From Ophiodon elongatus (lineage: Eukaryota; Chordata; Actinopteri; Perciformes; Hexagrammidae): a stretch of 64,000 nucleotides of DNA. A model generated the notes under the pieces. It searched no databases and was not told the DNA's origin. It saw only the letters and a list, made by a program, of their open reading frames with translations. The number at the start of each line of letters is the position of its first letter. The stretch's first letter is position 1. Of the stretch, positions 22,701 to 38,182 are shown piece by piece. A program made the translations under genes and the position numbers. The stretch spans positions 3,092,001 through 3,156,000 of the forward strand of contig JACSYO010001980.1 in assembly GCA_016806645.1 (NCBI GenBank). Direction: 5' to 3'.

Positions 22701-25700
22701 CTCTGCAACATTTGAGAGGAAGCCACCCTGGTTTTGTTTCTGCTCGGCAGAAAGGCAGAGGAGGGAATGTCTATGCAAGGATGAAGAATAACTGCCACAG
22801 TCCTGTGGTCCAGTTCTTTAATATTTAATGATTATTGATATTTCAGTATTATTTATCATTTCTCTTTTTTGATTTGCAGGTTTGCGTCTTGCTCTTTGGG
22901 GATTGGGCAGCTCCCTTGTGAATGTGAACAATTAAATGTGATACTAAGAGAGTGACTTGTAGCGCCAATGTTCTCCAAGTAGCTTTTCTCAATCCTTTGT
23001 CCACTGTCCCACTTTTCTATCCTCTCCTCCCCTACTTCCCCCGTTCTCCCATTTTAATTTCATATCATTTTGAAAATCAGTAGCTGTCTTTTAATTACAA
23101 ATTTGAGGGGAACAAAACAAAATCCTTCCACTGTGGGAGAGGAAAGGAAAGTTAAGGACAGCAAGGTGCAGTGAAAGGGAGAAAAGCCACAGAACGGAGA
23201 AAGGAGGCGGAGAGGGAAAACAACAGAGGAGGTGAACGGAGGATAGAGAGATGTGTAGTGTACAGACTCATCACACAAACAATGCCAGTGCTTGCTTTCT
23301 TGCCTGATTGCATGCTGTGTTGGACAAAAAAAACAGTTGGAAGTTAATGCATTTGGCAGCGTAAATCCCCCTGGGTGGGGGTGATTTCCTCCAGAGATGT
23401 GCTTGGGTCAGCGCTATGCCCACTCGCTCTCTCTCTCTCTCTCTCACTGTGTTGAGTTGGCGTAAGTTATGATTGTCCTGAGGTAAGCGCTCAAGGTCAG
23501 AGACGGGGGGGAGATTACCGCCGGCACATGAACCGCACTGAGACAGCTCCAGTACTTGCGGAAAACCTGGCTTTGTTTTTCTGTCCCCTGGCCTGTCCTC
23601 TCGCCGTCCTCCCCTGTCCTCTCGCCGTCCTCCCCTGTCCTCTCGCCGTCCTCCCCTGTCCTCTCGCCGTCCTCCTCTGTCCTCTCGCCGTCCTCCTCTG
23701 TCCTCTCGCCGTCCTCCTCTGTCCTCTCTTCGCTCACCTTCCTCCTTTTTTCTTCCTACTCCGTTGCTATTTTCCTCCTTCACCACCTGCTTGTCTTCCT
23801 TTCCTCTCCTCTTGCTGTCACCGCACTTGCTCCTGCATGACCTCATGTGTCTGCCGGTTGTGTGCGGCCCATGCACACGATGCACTTGGAAGGCGGGAGC
23901 AAAACAGACATATCATGAACTTTTAAATAAGTCATTTAGTAGGATATGGAATACTGATTTAGAAGAATCTTCTCTGGCATCAAGTGTGTGGTACGGTCAG
24001 TGTATTGATGTGCCAGCACTGGTAGGGCAGCCCGTTCTGCCTGTGCTGCACTAAGTCCTACTGTGTAAGGGGAGCCCTTACTGGCACTGCAATGCCAGAT
24101 ATATACTCGCACTATATCAGAGACCGACAGAGAGGGAGAGGTGGCAGCCAGCATCAGACGCTGCTGTATTCAGCTTTCGGTCGTGCTGCCTCTTTGACTG
24201 AGGATTTTGCAGTAGATTTGTTTGCTGGCGAAGGAAATGTCACAGAGGAAGAACTTCACGAAACTACCTGCTTGCTGTTTTGGTGTGATGAATGTGTTAA
24301 TCACAGGCTGTGTAATGTGTGCCGTGAGAGTAGCGCGCTCGTTTTCAAGCAGAAGGCAAACAGTACATAGAGCAGTGTCACGGCAAAAATTGCCCTTCGC
24401 TAAGTTGCTGACATACTGAAACGGCATCTGGTAAAACGGTTTGGATCTTGAAGGAACAACTACAATTTTATACATTGTCATAATGTTAACAAATAAATGA
24501 TCTCGTTACTCCAGGAATTTGCTTGTTGAGCTGGATTTAATACTCGACCACACAGCCGAACAGATGGGATTTATTCAAACTCGAAGACACCAAAAAGATT
24601 GGCTAGGATTAAGTAAATGACATAACTATGTAGATCTTCAATATCTTTTTTATGTTCTCTTGCGCAAACTTGACCACAGAATAATAGTGATCTCTGACAA
24701 CTTTTTCATGTGTGTGGTTAAGGATTCACAACTCAACCTGCTCTTAACAAAGTCCATGGGACACTTAATTGCGGACATCTTGCCCGTCTGACCTCTGTGA
24801 CAAATACTGCCATGATGCAACATGCATTACAAAAAGGAATTGTGTAACTGTCAAAAGAAAAAAGTACGTACATTAACAAAAGTCTGACACATTGTAGCGT
24901 AAAAGCTTCACTTGCTCAAGGGAGTCCCTCTTTTTCGTTCAGTTGTTATGCAATCTCACTAATGCATTTCATTTCTATGCAGAGCAAGACATCTTTCAGT
25001 GTTATTCCCCATTCATGTGCATTTCTCCCTCAGAAAACCAAACAGAAGTGACATAATGTCTCACAAAAGCAATGATTTTTTTTAAGAAACTAAGAAAGGA
25101 ATTCCTCCAAGCGTCCTGACATAAAAGCTCTCGTACACCAGATATGCTGTATGGTAGAGTCTGCTTAGGTATAGGGAACATTTTAAATGAATAGCGTTAG
25201 ATAAGAAAAGCTTAATCCAGACCTTATTATGACAAGTAAGCAATGTTGAGATCTGCTTGTACCTGAGGTACAAACTGTATTCTAATGTATTTATAAAATA
25301 TGCACATCACATGACTTTCACTTTTAGCCTAACACTAGAAAGCAGCACGTCAGCATGTCAAGTATATCGCCTGATGTCAAGGTGACCTGGTATAATGGAA
25401 GATCATAACCGGGAGTGGTGAGAATAAGGAAACATCTTGATTTAGTATTGTTACTAAACCTAAAAGTTATCTTATGAGAAGTAAAAAAAAAAAAACATAA
25501 GTAAAAGCAAAGAGTAAATATTTTTCAAATATGCTCACTTGTTAATTATAACTGGATTTTTTTTTTTTTTTATATTTGAGATCATTCATTTCCCGTGCAT
25601 TCTCTTCAGGATTTGTGTATGTATTTTTTTTGCAAGAGAGTGCGTCCATGCGTGTGTGTGTGTGTGTGTGTGTGTTCTCAGGGAGCATTAGACACAGACT

Positions 25701-25875
25701 GATGGGAGCTGTCAGTCAGAGGAGGTGTTGGGAGATGGGTTGGGAGGAAGGTCGGAGGGCTGTCGGCATCGATCCAACATTTCACAGTCTGAGCGGTTGG
25801 CTGGCTGTGTCCGTTTCAGCAAGAGGCTTTGGTCAGAACGTGTGTGTTGGAAATGTGTGTGCGCATGTATTTATG

Positions 25876-25907
<32 letters not shown>

Positions 25908-27744
25908 AAGTACCTATGGCGAATCACAGTAATTGCAATAGCTTGTGTTGAACAACATAGTCTTGATTCGTCATTTTATTACTGAGATTTACTGATGTGG
26001 TTTTTCTGTTGTAGGCATTTAATCAATGTAAGTAATAAAAAAAAAATACTACAGTTTAGATTGAGCAGGTTTAGTTATTTTGCTTCATAAAATGGTATCC
26101 AGGTTATGGATAATAGAAAATAAACAAAAAAAAGTAAAATATCAACCATAGGCTACACACCCGAAATAATTATTCATGAAATCAATATTTTCCTCGATAA
26201 TTATTTATTATTTCATCCAACAGCAACCTATTAATTAATCAGAATGTTAATCTTTCCGCGCGGCTATAACTCCTCTCCGCGCATCTCTAGTGCACAAGCA
26301 CTGAAAAAGTTAGTTTTTTTTATATGTCCCCTTTAAGCAGTACAATATTGCTACATTTAGTGAATGAGTGCTCTTTTCAGATATACATTTAGGAATATTG
26401 CCAATAGTGCCATTGCTTTTAAAGAAGCTGATTGTATAAGTCTGTCTGTCACTGTCTTTCTTGATTTAAGGACTGTAATCTCAAATTTGCGTGTCTGAAG
26501 TAACTGAATTTATTACAATTCATTCCATTTTTATAACTTTAATTTGCTGCAGTTTTAGTATTATTTGAATTAACCGTGTGGCCTTACATGTCACAATTGC
26601 TACCTTTCAAAGAGGGAAATGAGTTATTTTTGTGAGGACACGGTACCAATAGCTTCTAAGCCCCTGTGGTTTCTGGTGACTTCCATTACTGAAGTGGCCT
26701 GGGGTGCCTGTGTCTCTAAAAGCACCATGCAGGATGCTCTCCCATCAGACTGACTGCCTGGAGGCCTCCAACAGGTCACATTGAAAAGCATGTGTGGCGG
26801 AGCAGATACAGACAGGGAAAGAACGACAAAATGAGACGGCGAGAGAGACGGGAGGAAGAGTGGGACAACTGGAGGACAAGAGAGACAGAGGAAGGACAAG
26901 AGTGAAGAAGCCAGCTATAGGGATAGGGAAACAAGATGTCAGCGAGGCTAATACAGAGTCTGAACAATGTACGAGTGCTAATCTGGAGTCTGACTGCTGT
27001 TCTTTACTCTCCACCCAAAATGCTGGTCGAGGCATCCACTGCTAATGAGGCTTGAGAGCTTGTTCTGTCGCTGTCTGTCTTTGCCCATTGCAGCTGCAAA
27101 ATACAAATGGAGACAGTCAACAACGTAGTGATGTTGTCTCACTGGTTGGCAGATTATTTTCCACCTCATACTCTGTTTTCAAAACTTTATTTCCCTAATC
27201 TTTATTTTTTTGCTTGTTATTACGTTGTCGATTTTAGTCATTAGTTATAAAAATGGGAATACGCTGTTTGGCTTTGTTGTGTTTTATCCTTTTGACAAAA
27301 TGTAGTCAATGATATGATGCCTCCTGGTCAGGCTGTGCACATATTATTGATTTATATATGTCATATATTTCTCTTTTAAAATTTTGGTAATAAAAAAAAA
27401 AAATGTCAATTCAATTTCAACACCACCACCAGCAGCAGTAACTTCAGTTCTCTGTCTGTGTCTACACAGGATGCATTGAGGCTCAGTATTGAGTGTGGGT
27501 AAATGCACAGCTTCAACATGAAACAGGCTCTTTTAAATCACATTAGTCACACATAGCACGTGTATGTTGTCATATTAATGGTAACTTGGGTAACTTCTGT
27601 GAACCGGTGCCTACCTGTGACAAACAACTTAATCACAACTATGTCTAATTCATTTTGACAGCAGTGGCAGCAGGCCAGGGGAGACTTCATTCATATTCAA
27701 ACACCTTCTAAATACTTCGTCGCCATGTGTCGCCGGGAGGGAGG

Positions 27745-27776
<32 letters not shown>

Positions 27777-28078
27777 ACACACTTGTTTCCAGAAGAAATG
27801 GGGTTTTTATTGTCATAGGAGACCAATTTACACTCTACTTAGAGTGGAGTTATTGCTGAAATACCATAGAATAGCAAGCTGAATTAGCACCGGGTCACTC
27901 CCAGAGGGATGATGTTGATTTGCTGTTATAATATCTAATATGCAGTATGTACAAAGCACAAGAAAGGATTAATAAATGCAATAATGTTCACTTCTGCAGA
28001 TAGTCAAGTGCTGCAGAAGCAACACAAATTACTTGGAGTTGACTTTGTGTATATATCTACAGGGAGCAAATTTCAACT

Positions 28079-28128
<50 letters not shown>

Positions 28129-28623
28129 ACGGGTAAATGTCTGCTCGCATGTGTGTAGACCTAATTTAAGACTTATGAAACAAAGTTTCATTTAAAAGTA
28201 GCTCACTCAAACAACAGGTGGTTGGGTGACGATATGAGTGGCGTATCCTCATACAGCAGTTTGTATATCTTGCAAACATTTTCTAGTTTTTTTGTGCCTT
28301 TTCCTACAAAAGACAGCCGCACGTGTCAATTTCCGCTCGTTACAGGCATACAGTCTTATTCAAATAAACTTCCGTCTTCACAGGAAACAACTTTGCTAGG
28401 TTTAGGCAACAAAACGACTTCGTTAGGTTGAGGAAAAGATCATTGTTTAGTTTAAAATAACTACAAGTTACGTGACAAATAAATCAACGTTGACTGCTCG
28501 TTCCACATGAGGAACAAACAGCGGCCTCTCGGTGTTTGTTGGACTCATACACAGCCCCTTCCGCCCGCCTGGCGAGGGCTTTTGCGGTCTTTATACTTCT
28601 TAGTTCATGATTACGTGGATAAC

Positions 28624-28677
<54 letters not shown>

Positions 28678-29869
28678 CACAAGTTACAGCGCATTCTTTT
28701 CATATGTATAGCTACGAATGCTGGATAAGAGCAGCCTCTCTGGGTACACACGTGCATGCATCTGTGTGTGTGTGTGTGTGTACACACATTACAGTAATCA
28801 AGAGTGTTCAGTACGTGCCTCACTGTGTGTATCACCACACAAGGCTGATGACCCTCTGTATGCCGGCTTTGTTTCTGGGCAACCATGTGAGAGATTGCGG
28901 TGAGTCAGTCAGTCTTGTGTGCTCTGAAGACTGAACAACTTCACCCGACAATGACAGCTAAGCCCTTTTCGGGTTTTTACCACCGTGGCTTTCTGACGGA
29001 AAGACTTGTGGGACTGAAAACACGGAAACCTCAGTCAAGCATGAGAGCTGGTTTTCTACTCGATTACACCGTTTTCACGGAGGACTTAAGTGTGCTATCG
29101 ATTGACTTGATTGACTTGCAGTCCCTCCTTGATCCTCCTTGACCCGACCAATCACCCAGTACACATGACGAGGTCATATAATACATTGCATTTTCGGATT
29201 AAAAGCTATTTTGACTTTTTCTGTCAGTGAATATTCCACTAACCAGTTGATGAAAAGCTGTTATATTATATTTTAGAAGCGAGTATTGGCCGTTGCAGAG
29301 CAACAAAGAGCATTTGTTGCAAGGAAAAAGGAGTTTGTTTGAAGAGGATTTTCACCTCAAAATAAATTTCTGTAGACAGAAAGTTTTCAATACATTAAAT
29401 TGAAAGAAATTAAGTATAAAGATTAGGGATGTTTTTTTTTTTCATCCCAGATCCTGAGTAATTTAATATCCATGATCTTTTGTCTTCATTAAAGCATATA
29501 TATAAATATATATATATATAATTACATAATTAAATAGTAGGGTAATACTTGAAAGGTATATACAGGTATGACTCATTGGCAAAATAATACTTAACTAAAA
29601 ATAAGTAATTCATGATAAAAGTGGAAGAAGATTAAGATGAGTTGAAGATTTAGGTCTAGAAAGTGTCACTGAACTTGCAGAAATTGTCTCATGGTATCAT
29701 ATACTATAGCAGTTAGATAAATAAACAATACTTTTCCTGGAAGAAGCTACTGTTTTTCTATCAAGAAAAAGAGCAATAAAGTCCTGTTTGTATCCCCTAA
29801 ATGCTTGTGGCAGCAGCTTCTTGGAGTCTTTACCACCTTAACTACTTCTGCTGGGTGAGAGGTATTTAC

Positions 29870-29908
<39 letters not shown>

Positions 29909-32900
29909 GTGCGAAACAAAGAGACGCAGCCCTGGAAAGAGAGGGAAAATGAGAGGCAAAGGGAATTAATCAAATGATTAATAGACAGAGTAAAATGGAG
30001 TCCATCCAGCAAACACCCACAGCTGTCTAGCTTTACCACTGAGAAGCTCATCTTGGTTTACAGCTTTGAGCCCGACTTGTTTTAAGCTTTAAATAAGCGT
30101 CATAAATATTTCACAAACATTCAGCTTTGCATTTAAAGAAAATATATTGTCCATATTTTGCATGCTGCATCTCACACTACTGCCCTAATGTTTTTTTTCT
30201 TTCTTACATCCCTGCTTTTTCCCCATGACAATATTTTCTATAATATGCTCTCTAATGGCAAGCATTTTACTGTCCAGTAAAAGTTATTACCATCCTAAAA
30301 TGAAAGCTTCAAAATAATATTAAGTCTCCTGGACTGCTTCGTGAAATTCCAGCATTACGCTGAACGGAGCATAAAGGTAATCGGAAAGCAATGTTTTGAC
30401 CATCTATGAGCTCAGTGAGATCCGTGTTGATCCCAAAAACTACAAATACTGCATAAAAGTGAAGCATGGCTTTGATATTTAAGAGAATGTGATGTTAATA
30501 AGACTTCTGCTTGATCTGTGCCTCCTCTGTGTGACAGACTCAAGTGTCATTTCATTTTCCAACATGCCCTCTCTCCCTTCAAATGTACACACACGTTGAT
30601 CCACTCGGGTGCTTCAGTTATCTCTCCCTTACATCTAATGTCAACAACTGGAACTTTGATTTTGGTTTTTTAGATCCAAGTCTTTATAGACTCCCCATGG
30701 AGGTCTCTTCTTCCTACAATAGGTTGCTTTTAATAAATGTTGTCGCCTTATTTATAAGGCTCTACCAATCTTCTTTGATGATTGATAGGATTCTAACATT
30801 TTACATGTAGAATAGTCTGTCATTTAGAACGAATGAATATGAGTTTTGTATGCATTCCCCCATACGTGTCTCTCTGTATGGTACAATATCTGAGCACTAC
30901 AGAATGTATAACACATTCTGATTTAACGATCTTTAGCTTTCTACTGTAAATATACTCAAGACACCATTTAAATTCATCCCATTATTCTGTCTTACACACA
31001 CACACACACACATATAAACTTTGCCAAAAACTTTGGAGAACCTTGGTGTCCAAAGGCGTGGCTAAGTCATTTCTGCTTGTCTGAGTGATTGATAGCATTG
31101 CAGCTGTTCCCATCCATTCAGCTGTACTGTATTATACACTTTAAGTGGGGAGGGCTGGCCTCTTCTCATTTCTCTTTTCTCCCCTAAAACGAATATTCAT
31201 CGGTGGGGAACTGTTTGTTGACTGTGCATCTGTGTGTTAAAGACGGTGTGTTTATTTCTGCAAGTTTATTTTATAATAAAACATCATAATATCGAATGCA
31301 TGTTTGAACTGAAACTGAGGTGAGAAGAAAGCAGGACTATGCGTGTGTGCATCTCTTCATGCACCCCTTTGTGACTTTGCCATGTGTGTGTGTGTGTGTG
31401 TGTGTCTTCAGCACGAGTATCTACAGATAGTCTTTCCACACTCGCAGGCCATTGGCAATCAGATGTGAAGTGGTCTCAGCATTATCTGAGCCTTAGCAGA
31501 CAGTTTTGTGTCAGCTCAATCAATCCCCATCCACCCTGTGCAGAAAAGCACCACCTCCAGTCTATTGGAGAAGGGCCCCGAGGAGGGGAGTTCACCAACG
31601 TGGCAAAAAACTACACCCGGTCATTGAACACTGAGTTTAAGCCAAGATGATGGTCCTTGCAGAGAAGTGTCTGCCAGTAGAAACCCCAGTGGACATCGGG
31701 GTGAAAAAATGCAACCTCTCAAAAGTGAAATTGTAGCCTATTCATTGCAGATCAGGAACATGTTGAAGGACTCGAGGAGGGCGGCCGTGTAGTATTTTGT
31801 GGAAGATCTGAACTTGCAGATGTAGGACGCTACAAGCAACGCTTTAGGCGAGCCAGGAAAATGTTGTCTGCTGCAATTCTTTGTAATATATATATTTTTT
31901 TTTTGTTGCATGAATTCATTTGTTGTCGGAGAGAAACTAATTAGCACAACGGTTAAAGAGGAGGAAAAAAACCAGTGAGACACTCAGCATGTAAAAATCA
32001 ATGATGATTTGTGCAACAGCTTCTCAAATGGCAATGCAGTGGGCCGCATGCTGATAAAGGCTTGCTGTGCATGACAGTACTTGATGGATGGATGATAGAT
32101 AGGTGACCACAAGTAGCATTGCCACCCAGGACATCCCTCAAACTCTACGTACAGGATGCACTAAAAATAAGTTGTCAAAGCAGACAGTTAAGTTTTCCCT
32201 GCCAACATCTTTACACCACACACTGACATAAAGAATATGTAATATATCTAACGGCCCACTTTAATGAAACGGCAGGCCACTCACCAGTCTGACGAAAAAC
32301 ATTTTAACCCTAAAGGGAGATGGAAGCAGGGCAGGGAGCCATCTGAGTGGACAATGTTGCTGAGTGGATGCAGAATAAATGAGCTATAAGATTTTTATAC
32401 CGCCAATGTTGACGGAATGGAAGAGGTAGAAATCCTCAATAACACTGCGCACATCACTGAAAAAAAAAAGGAAAAAAAAGGCCAGGATAATCTGTTTGCT
32501 GATCACTAATGTAATCACAACAGAGATTATGTTTTTTTTCTCTGTGTTAACTATTCCCATTTTGATTTTTGCTGTAGAAAGCAGAAAGCAACAAAAACAG
32601 GATGCAACTTTGATGCTGATTGTGTCCTCAATGTATTTTTAAGTATGCAGTTAATGTATTGTATGTTATTCTACTGTAGAAGGCTCTTTAGTAAGCAACG
32701 TGAAATATTTTAGTATACAGCTGTGTCCGTCTTTCCTTCATAATTTGCTTTGGTGAAATCCATTTTGACTAAAAAAAGAATGGCAGGTATGTTACTGTAA
32801 TGTGGGCCGAAAACCTTACTTTAAAGATTTAAAGGTGTCCCAGCAGACCTGAACACTGACAGTAAAAACATGAATCGTTAGGATTAAAAAAGGACAGGGA

Positions 32901-35900
32901 AGAGAAAGAAAATTAAAGGAATAGTCTACACAGTCTACATCCTGTCAAATTAGTGTTTTTAAGATATTCAAATAGGAACACTTTGTCTCTCCTTTCTCCC
33001 AATTATCATAGCCACTTGTGTACAATATATTAAAATAGTTGCTTAGCCTGCTATAGCCTTGAAGACAGGATAATGAGCATTTCCCCTGGCATGATTTAGC
33101 CAACATGTAGGTGCCCCCCCCTCCCTCCCACCCCTCCCCCTGCCATGAGTAACGTGAGATGAGTGTTTTTCTGCTGCTTGTTGTAGCGTCAGTCGTACAG
33201 AGTAGAGCAGTATCTACCCTGAGAGACACCGGGTGGCTCCTGAGGCTGTATTGTCAGCGATCATGGGGTTGAAACACCGATGGGCAAATGTGTTGAACCG
33301 TTTGTTCTTGTCAAACCTTTGGCACTCAGGTCGTACACACGGTCTCAGAAAGGTTGATTTGCCTGAGGAGCACAAGGCTTCCATGAATTCAATTTGCACT
33401 TGACATTTCCTTTTCTTGCTGATGGGTATAAGTGTTACATATTCAACATTGCAGCAATGCAAAGAGTCAGAAAAAAAAACAGCTTCTGCTCAGTTAGACT
33501 TTCTTCCAGCATGGGTCCCCCATTCAAAAATAAAACGGGTTTTGTGTTATGATCGTCTTTTGGGAACCCTTCTTATACACTGTTTTATGGTATTATGGGC
33601 CACCATCTTCTGCCTCTTAGAACTACCCCCTTATTACCCCTCTCTTCTCTTGTAACTTCCACATCTCCATATTTACCTTCCCTTCAAACCTCCCTCTTTG
33701 CTGCTCTGTTTTCTCTCACCACTCTTATTTTCACCTCCGTTTCTGAGGTGACAATAAGACACTTCTGATTGCATGTCTCACTCTTCCTTCTAACCTCCCT
33801 GGTAAGCATCTACCCACTTCAATTTTTGTTCCAAATCTCCTTCGCCTCCACCCCATGTCCATGCCGCTACCCGGCCTCGTCGCTCTTCCCTCCTGACCGC
33901 CTGCCTTCCTCTGCAGGTATTCCTTCCAGGATGAGGAGGACATGTTTATGGTGGTGGACTTGCTCCTGGGAGGAGACCTGCGCTATCACCTCCAGCAGAA
34001 CGTCCACTTCTCAGAGAGCACCGTCAAACTCTACGTCTGTGAACTGGCCCTGGCGCTGGGATACCTCCGTACGAAGCGCATCATACACAGGTGAGAAGTT
34101 GTCTCTTAATTTCTTTCCCCTGAATCCTTTTTTTGTATTGGATTAGCAACCTTTTAATAATGCAGAGAACGGTTTATCTATGCAAACAACGTGAGACTGG
34201 TTGCCCCATTATTTCTCCTCCTGCTACAGTATGTGTGTCCCTTCTGTCTCTCTCCCTTGTTTTTCACCACCAAGTTTGAGTATTATCTTCCCCGGTGTTC
34301 TTTTCTCCTTGGCTGTCCACTTCCATATTATATTCTAATATGACTGCTCCACCACTGTGCAGAAAGGTCAAGCTGTCTTGGCATGGAGGTTACACCTGAC
34401 ACAACAGTTTACCCTGAGCTGGAGACTATGGCCGTCATAAAATGCATCAGTTCTGTCCCCACCACTGCGTCAAGGCTTAAATTAATTTGTAAAATGCAGG
34501 TTAAGTGCTTTTTAGGCAGAACTATCTACTACTGTGGCAGAGCCACCAACTCACATGGCCAAGAAAGACATGGCTACAGCCCAATATTATTATTATAAGT
34601 TGTTGAAGTGATTCAAAGAGCTTGGGATATCCTATTACAGCCTATGATGCTGCCAAAATATGTGCCTCTTTCCCATACTGGTATCAGGTAACAAACTACA
34701 GGTAACTATACCTCTCATATAGGGACAATGCAGATAAGATATATAAACAGAGCAAGCCTGTTTCATATTAAATAGCTTCTCATTTACTATGCCAAATATA
34801 TTTTGGAGGAAACATATTTGCTGCTGTTTTCCAATCCTGCAAGTGTGTCATTGTTACATTACATACAAGTCAAACGAAGGTCGTCAGCGCGGGTTGTTGC
34901 GCAAAGCACAGGATTTTTACACCGGAGTCCAGGATTTGTGTCTAGCGTCCCATATGTGGTTACGGTAATTTCTTCTATAGTGGATTTACTTTAGGTTTCC
35001 ATGATTCCCCGTACACAACCATTGATCAACAGGCTCATGTCTATGCATCAACATTCATGAGATGCTTTGCCGTGACCATTTATGGGTAACTGTGGGAATG
35101 AACTAGGTGGTGTGCAGGCAATTCTGAGTTGATCAGGGATTTATATGAGAAATTGTGCTCTGGCGGGCATAGGCAAGGTTTCATAAATCAGGATGTTACG
35201 AATATGTCCTCAGTTGTACATAAGCAAACATTTAGTGTGGATTATCTTCAGAGTCTTATAAATGAGACCCCAGGAGTGTATACCATAGAAAAACATACAA
35301 TACAATTTTTTTTTATAAGCTCAAAACAAATATTTGCTAATATTATTAAAAAGTAGAATCTTGACGAAATTACAAAAACTTAAATGAGCATCACTTGTGG
35401 AAAGACTTAAGATACAAAGACACATACTCAAACTACTGCAGGCTACGAAAGCACAACATGATAACTTTTTGCTTTGTAATGACTCTTACAGTACTGTAAA
35501 TGTATACATTACTGTAAATGTACTGTAAATGTATACATTTACAGCATGGGCGACCTGAGTAGTGCATGAGTAATGCTTTGCTCCAATATCTGAGGCACTG
35601 TAAAGCGAGTATTCCATTCACTGCTTTGACTCACTCCTCCACTGTGGTGACTGAGCATCCAGGTAAATCTAGAAAGACAGGCCTTCTCCAATGATGACTA
35701 ATATAAAACTTACCTTCAACAGAGAACACTAGATAACAAATTAGACCAATTATTGTAAAGCAGGCCACTTGCTCTTGTCCGTGCATTTACTACAGAAAAA
35801 CGGAAGAGAGAGAGAAATAAATGGGACAGATTATTTATTTACGTATTCATTGAGTCCTTTGAGGGTTATGAATATTTAAATTATGTTTTCTATTTTAGCG

Positions 35901-38130
35901 CTGAAGAGGACAGACTTGATGTGCAGGTGTTGGGGGCGTTTGTTTAGACGGAATCAACATCTTTTCAATCTGCATTCATTAGCTTCAAATAGGAAGAGGA
36001 GCTGAAAGTAACTCTCTGCTCATCTCCGTGGAAATTGAATATATAATTTCCTCCCTCAGATGTGGACGTGTTGACTTTGGTGTGGCGAGTGAATGCACTT
36101 AAGTCTTAAAGCCTTCAGAATGTGTCTGTGTGTATGTGTATGCACCTGTGTATATGAGTGTAAATGCAGGATGTACATGTTCTTCTTACGCTGGTCTTTG
36201 ATGATTTTGATGATAATCAGGGGAGTAATGACGATAGCATGGTAACATATAGATATGGTAATTATGTTATTGCAAGTTTGATCATGACTATGACAGAATA
36301 TCCTTATTGTTGTAGTAGTGGTTTGGTTCAACGTGATGGCTAGATGTCCATTAGTTCAGCTACGCTTTAATCACAAGACAAATCAGTCACACAAAGATTA
36401 CAAATCGAATTAAAAATATCAGTAAGTGTAACTTTAAAGTCCCTCCAAGAGTGTTTCTAACTTCAATTTGAATACTCAATTCTTAACACAGACTTGCACA
36501 GTAGCTGTGCGCGTACATTTCTATACAATTATAATTACTTTACTGTTAATTCAAGGACAAACTGAAACCTACACTTTACATTTATTACCACTTGTCAACT
36601 TTACTGTCAATTTCTTCTCTGTTTCGATTCCCAAACACAGTTTAAGAACACGTCATGATTCTGACGTAGACTTTTCTTTGGAACTTTCTCAACAACAAAT
36701 TAAGGAAAAAACGTAAGAGGAAGGTATTTGTGAATGAGGCCCATTGGTTCTAAAGGTTGTGTTAATGTGAAGTGCAAACATGTTGTTTTATATTGTTTAA
36801 AACAAGCTTAAAATTAATAGAAGAGTCATCAAAAGCAGACTGCAATTTGGAGGGCTTGTTTTAGGTATAGTATACATAATGGCATCATCAGCATACAAAC
36901 TAACATGGCAGTGCTCAGTTGGAAAATATACATATTATTTATGTGCAAAGTTAATAGCAGTGGGCTTAATATTGATCCTAATGGGATATCTCCACAATAC
37001 TTTATTAACTATTTCGGGAAACCCCTGGCAAAAAGAGTCTATGGATCCCGCCTGGGTTCTAGGTAGTATCACAGAATTTTAATTAATTAATTTGAATACA
37101 AGGTATTATATTAGTTTAGAAAATGCTGAGTTTAAATATGGGTTTGGTGTAGTCATGCACAGGATATAGATCTAGGAAAGAGTTCTGTCACCGTCTGTAA
37201 CTATATTGAGATCCATAATAACATGAAAGCAGCAGTGACAACAACAGACATCTCTGTGTTTAATATTGCCAATTATTTTCAATAATGAGCTCTTGAACTG
37301 TATGCCACTGTATGGCAAATTAACAATCTCAAGGGAGTGGGCACAGAGCATCAATAACCTTAACAACAGCAGTTCACCTCATCTTGGTAGAGCCTGGATG
37401 GAAAATCAAGACAGCAGCATCATCATGGGATATGCAGGAGCCTCAGAGCATAAAGTACGATGCACGGTGGAAGTAAAAGTAATTCCAATGTGTAATTAAG
37501 TGGGAACTGATTTTACTTGAAGCCTACAAAGTAGGGAGTATTTTAAAAGTGTTATACTACTCATCCTAAATAAAATGTTATTATCAACCACTTGAAATGG
37601 TGGCCAAAACTAAGAACACTGTTGCAATAAGCAGAGTTATGCTTTAAATTATTGTTTTCATCATAATTAAATAAGAAATAAAGAAAACTCCACTCGAAGG
37701 GTAAAATTTGAAAATGTAAGATTTTAAACTACAAATTCATCCCATTACACGCATTACACACATCACATTCTTTTTCTTGTCTTAATAATCGTTCTGCGAT
37801 AGGGAAACATATTTTGAAGAGCGTATTTGTATTTTGAGACACTATGCTCATATTACCAACCTCAGGGGTGTCATCTGGTTTAGCTTATTCATTCAATTCA
37901 ATTCAATTCAATACAATTTATTTAGTATAGCCCAAAATCACAAATGACAAATTTGCCTCAGAGGGCTTTGTTCATGTTAGTTAGTCTGTGTTTTTAACCC
38001 TGAGCTCTCTGAGGAGTTTGAATTATTGAAAACAGAATGAGTCTCAATTAGATGACATCTTCAGAGACTTTATGAGTCTCTCCAAACAAGTGGAAAGATA
38101 AATGGCAAGTGTGTGACAGGGGAAGGCATA

Positions 38131-38182
<52 letters not shown>

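Larger units (their letters stand above)
21826..33916 (+). other. stk32b: stk32 intron 3
   Basis: About 12.1 kb, GTAAGC to CTGCAG with a pyrimidine-rich tail. It includes the 21-bp minisatellite (23594-23728), several microsatellites, a fragment of the CCGACCAACAGTCC-type dispersed repeat (26165-26235) and a recognisable fish repeat at 28390-28560. No additional exon was recognised. Confidence 0.88.

Noticed and set aside
23271..23885. 204-codon minus-strand frame with Glu-Asp-Gly-Glu-Arg-type repeats
   Set aside because: The repeat is the translation of a 21-bp minisatellite in an stk32 intron, open in several frames at once. No homology or start context.
30544..30810. 88-codon plus-strand frame in intron 3
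   Set aside because: Considered as a retroelement fragment because of its hydrophobic pattern, but no reverse transcriptase or endonuclease motif could be seen.
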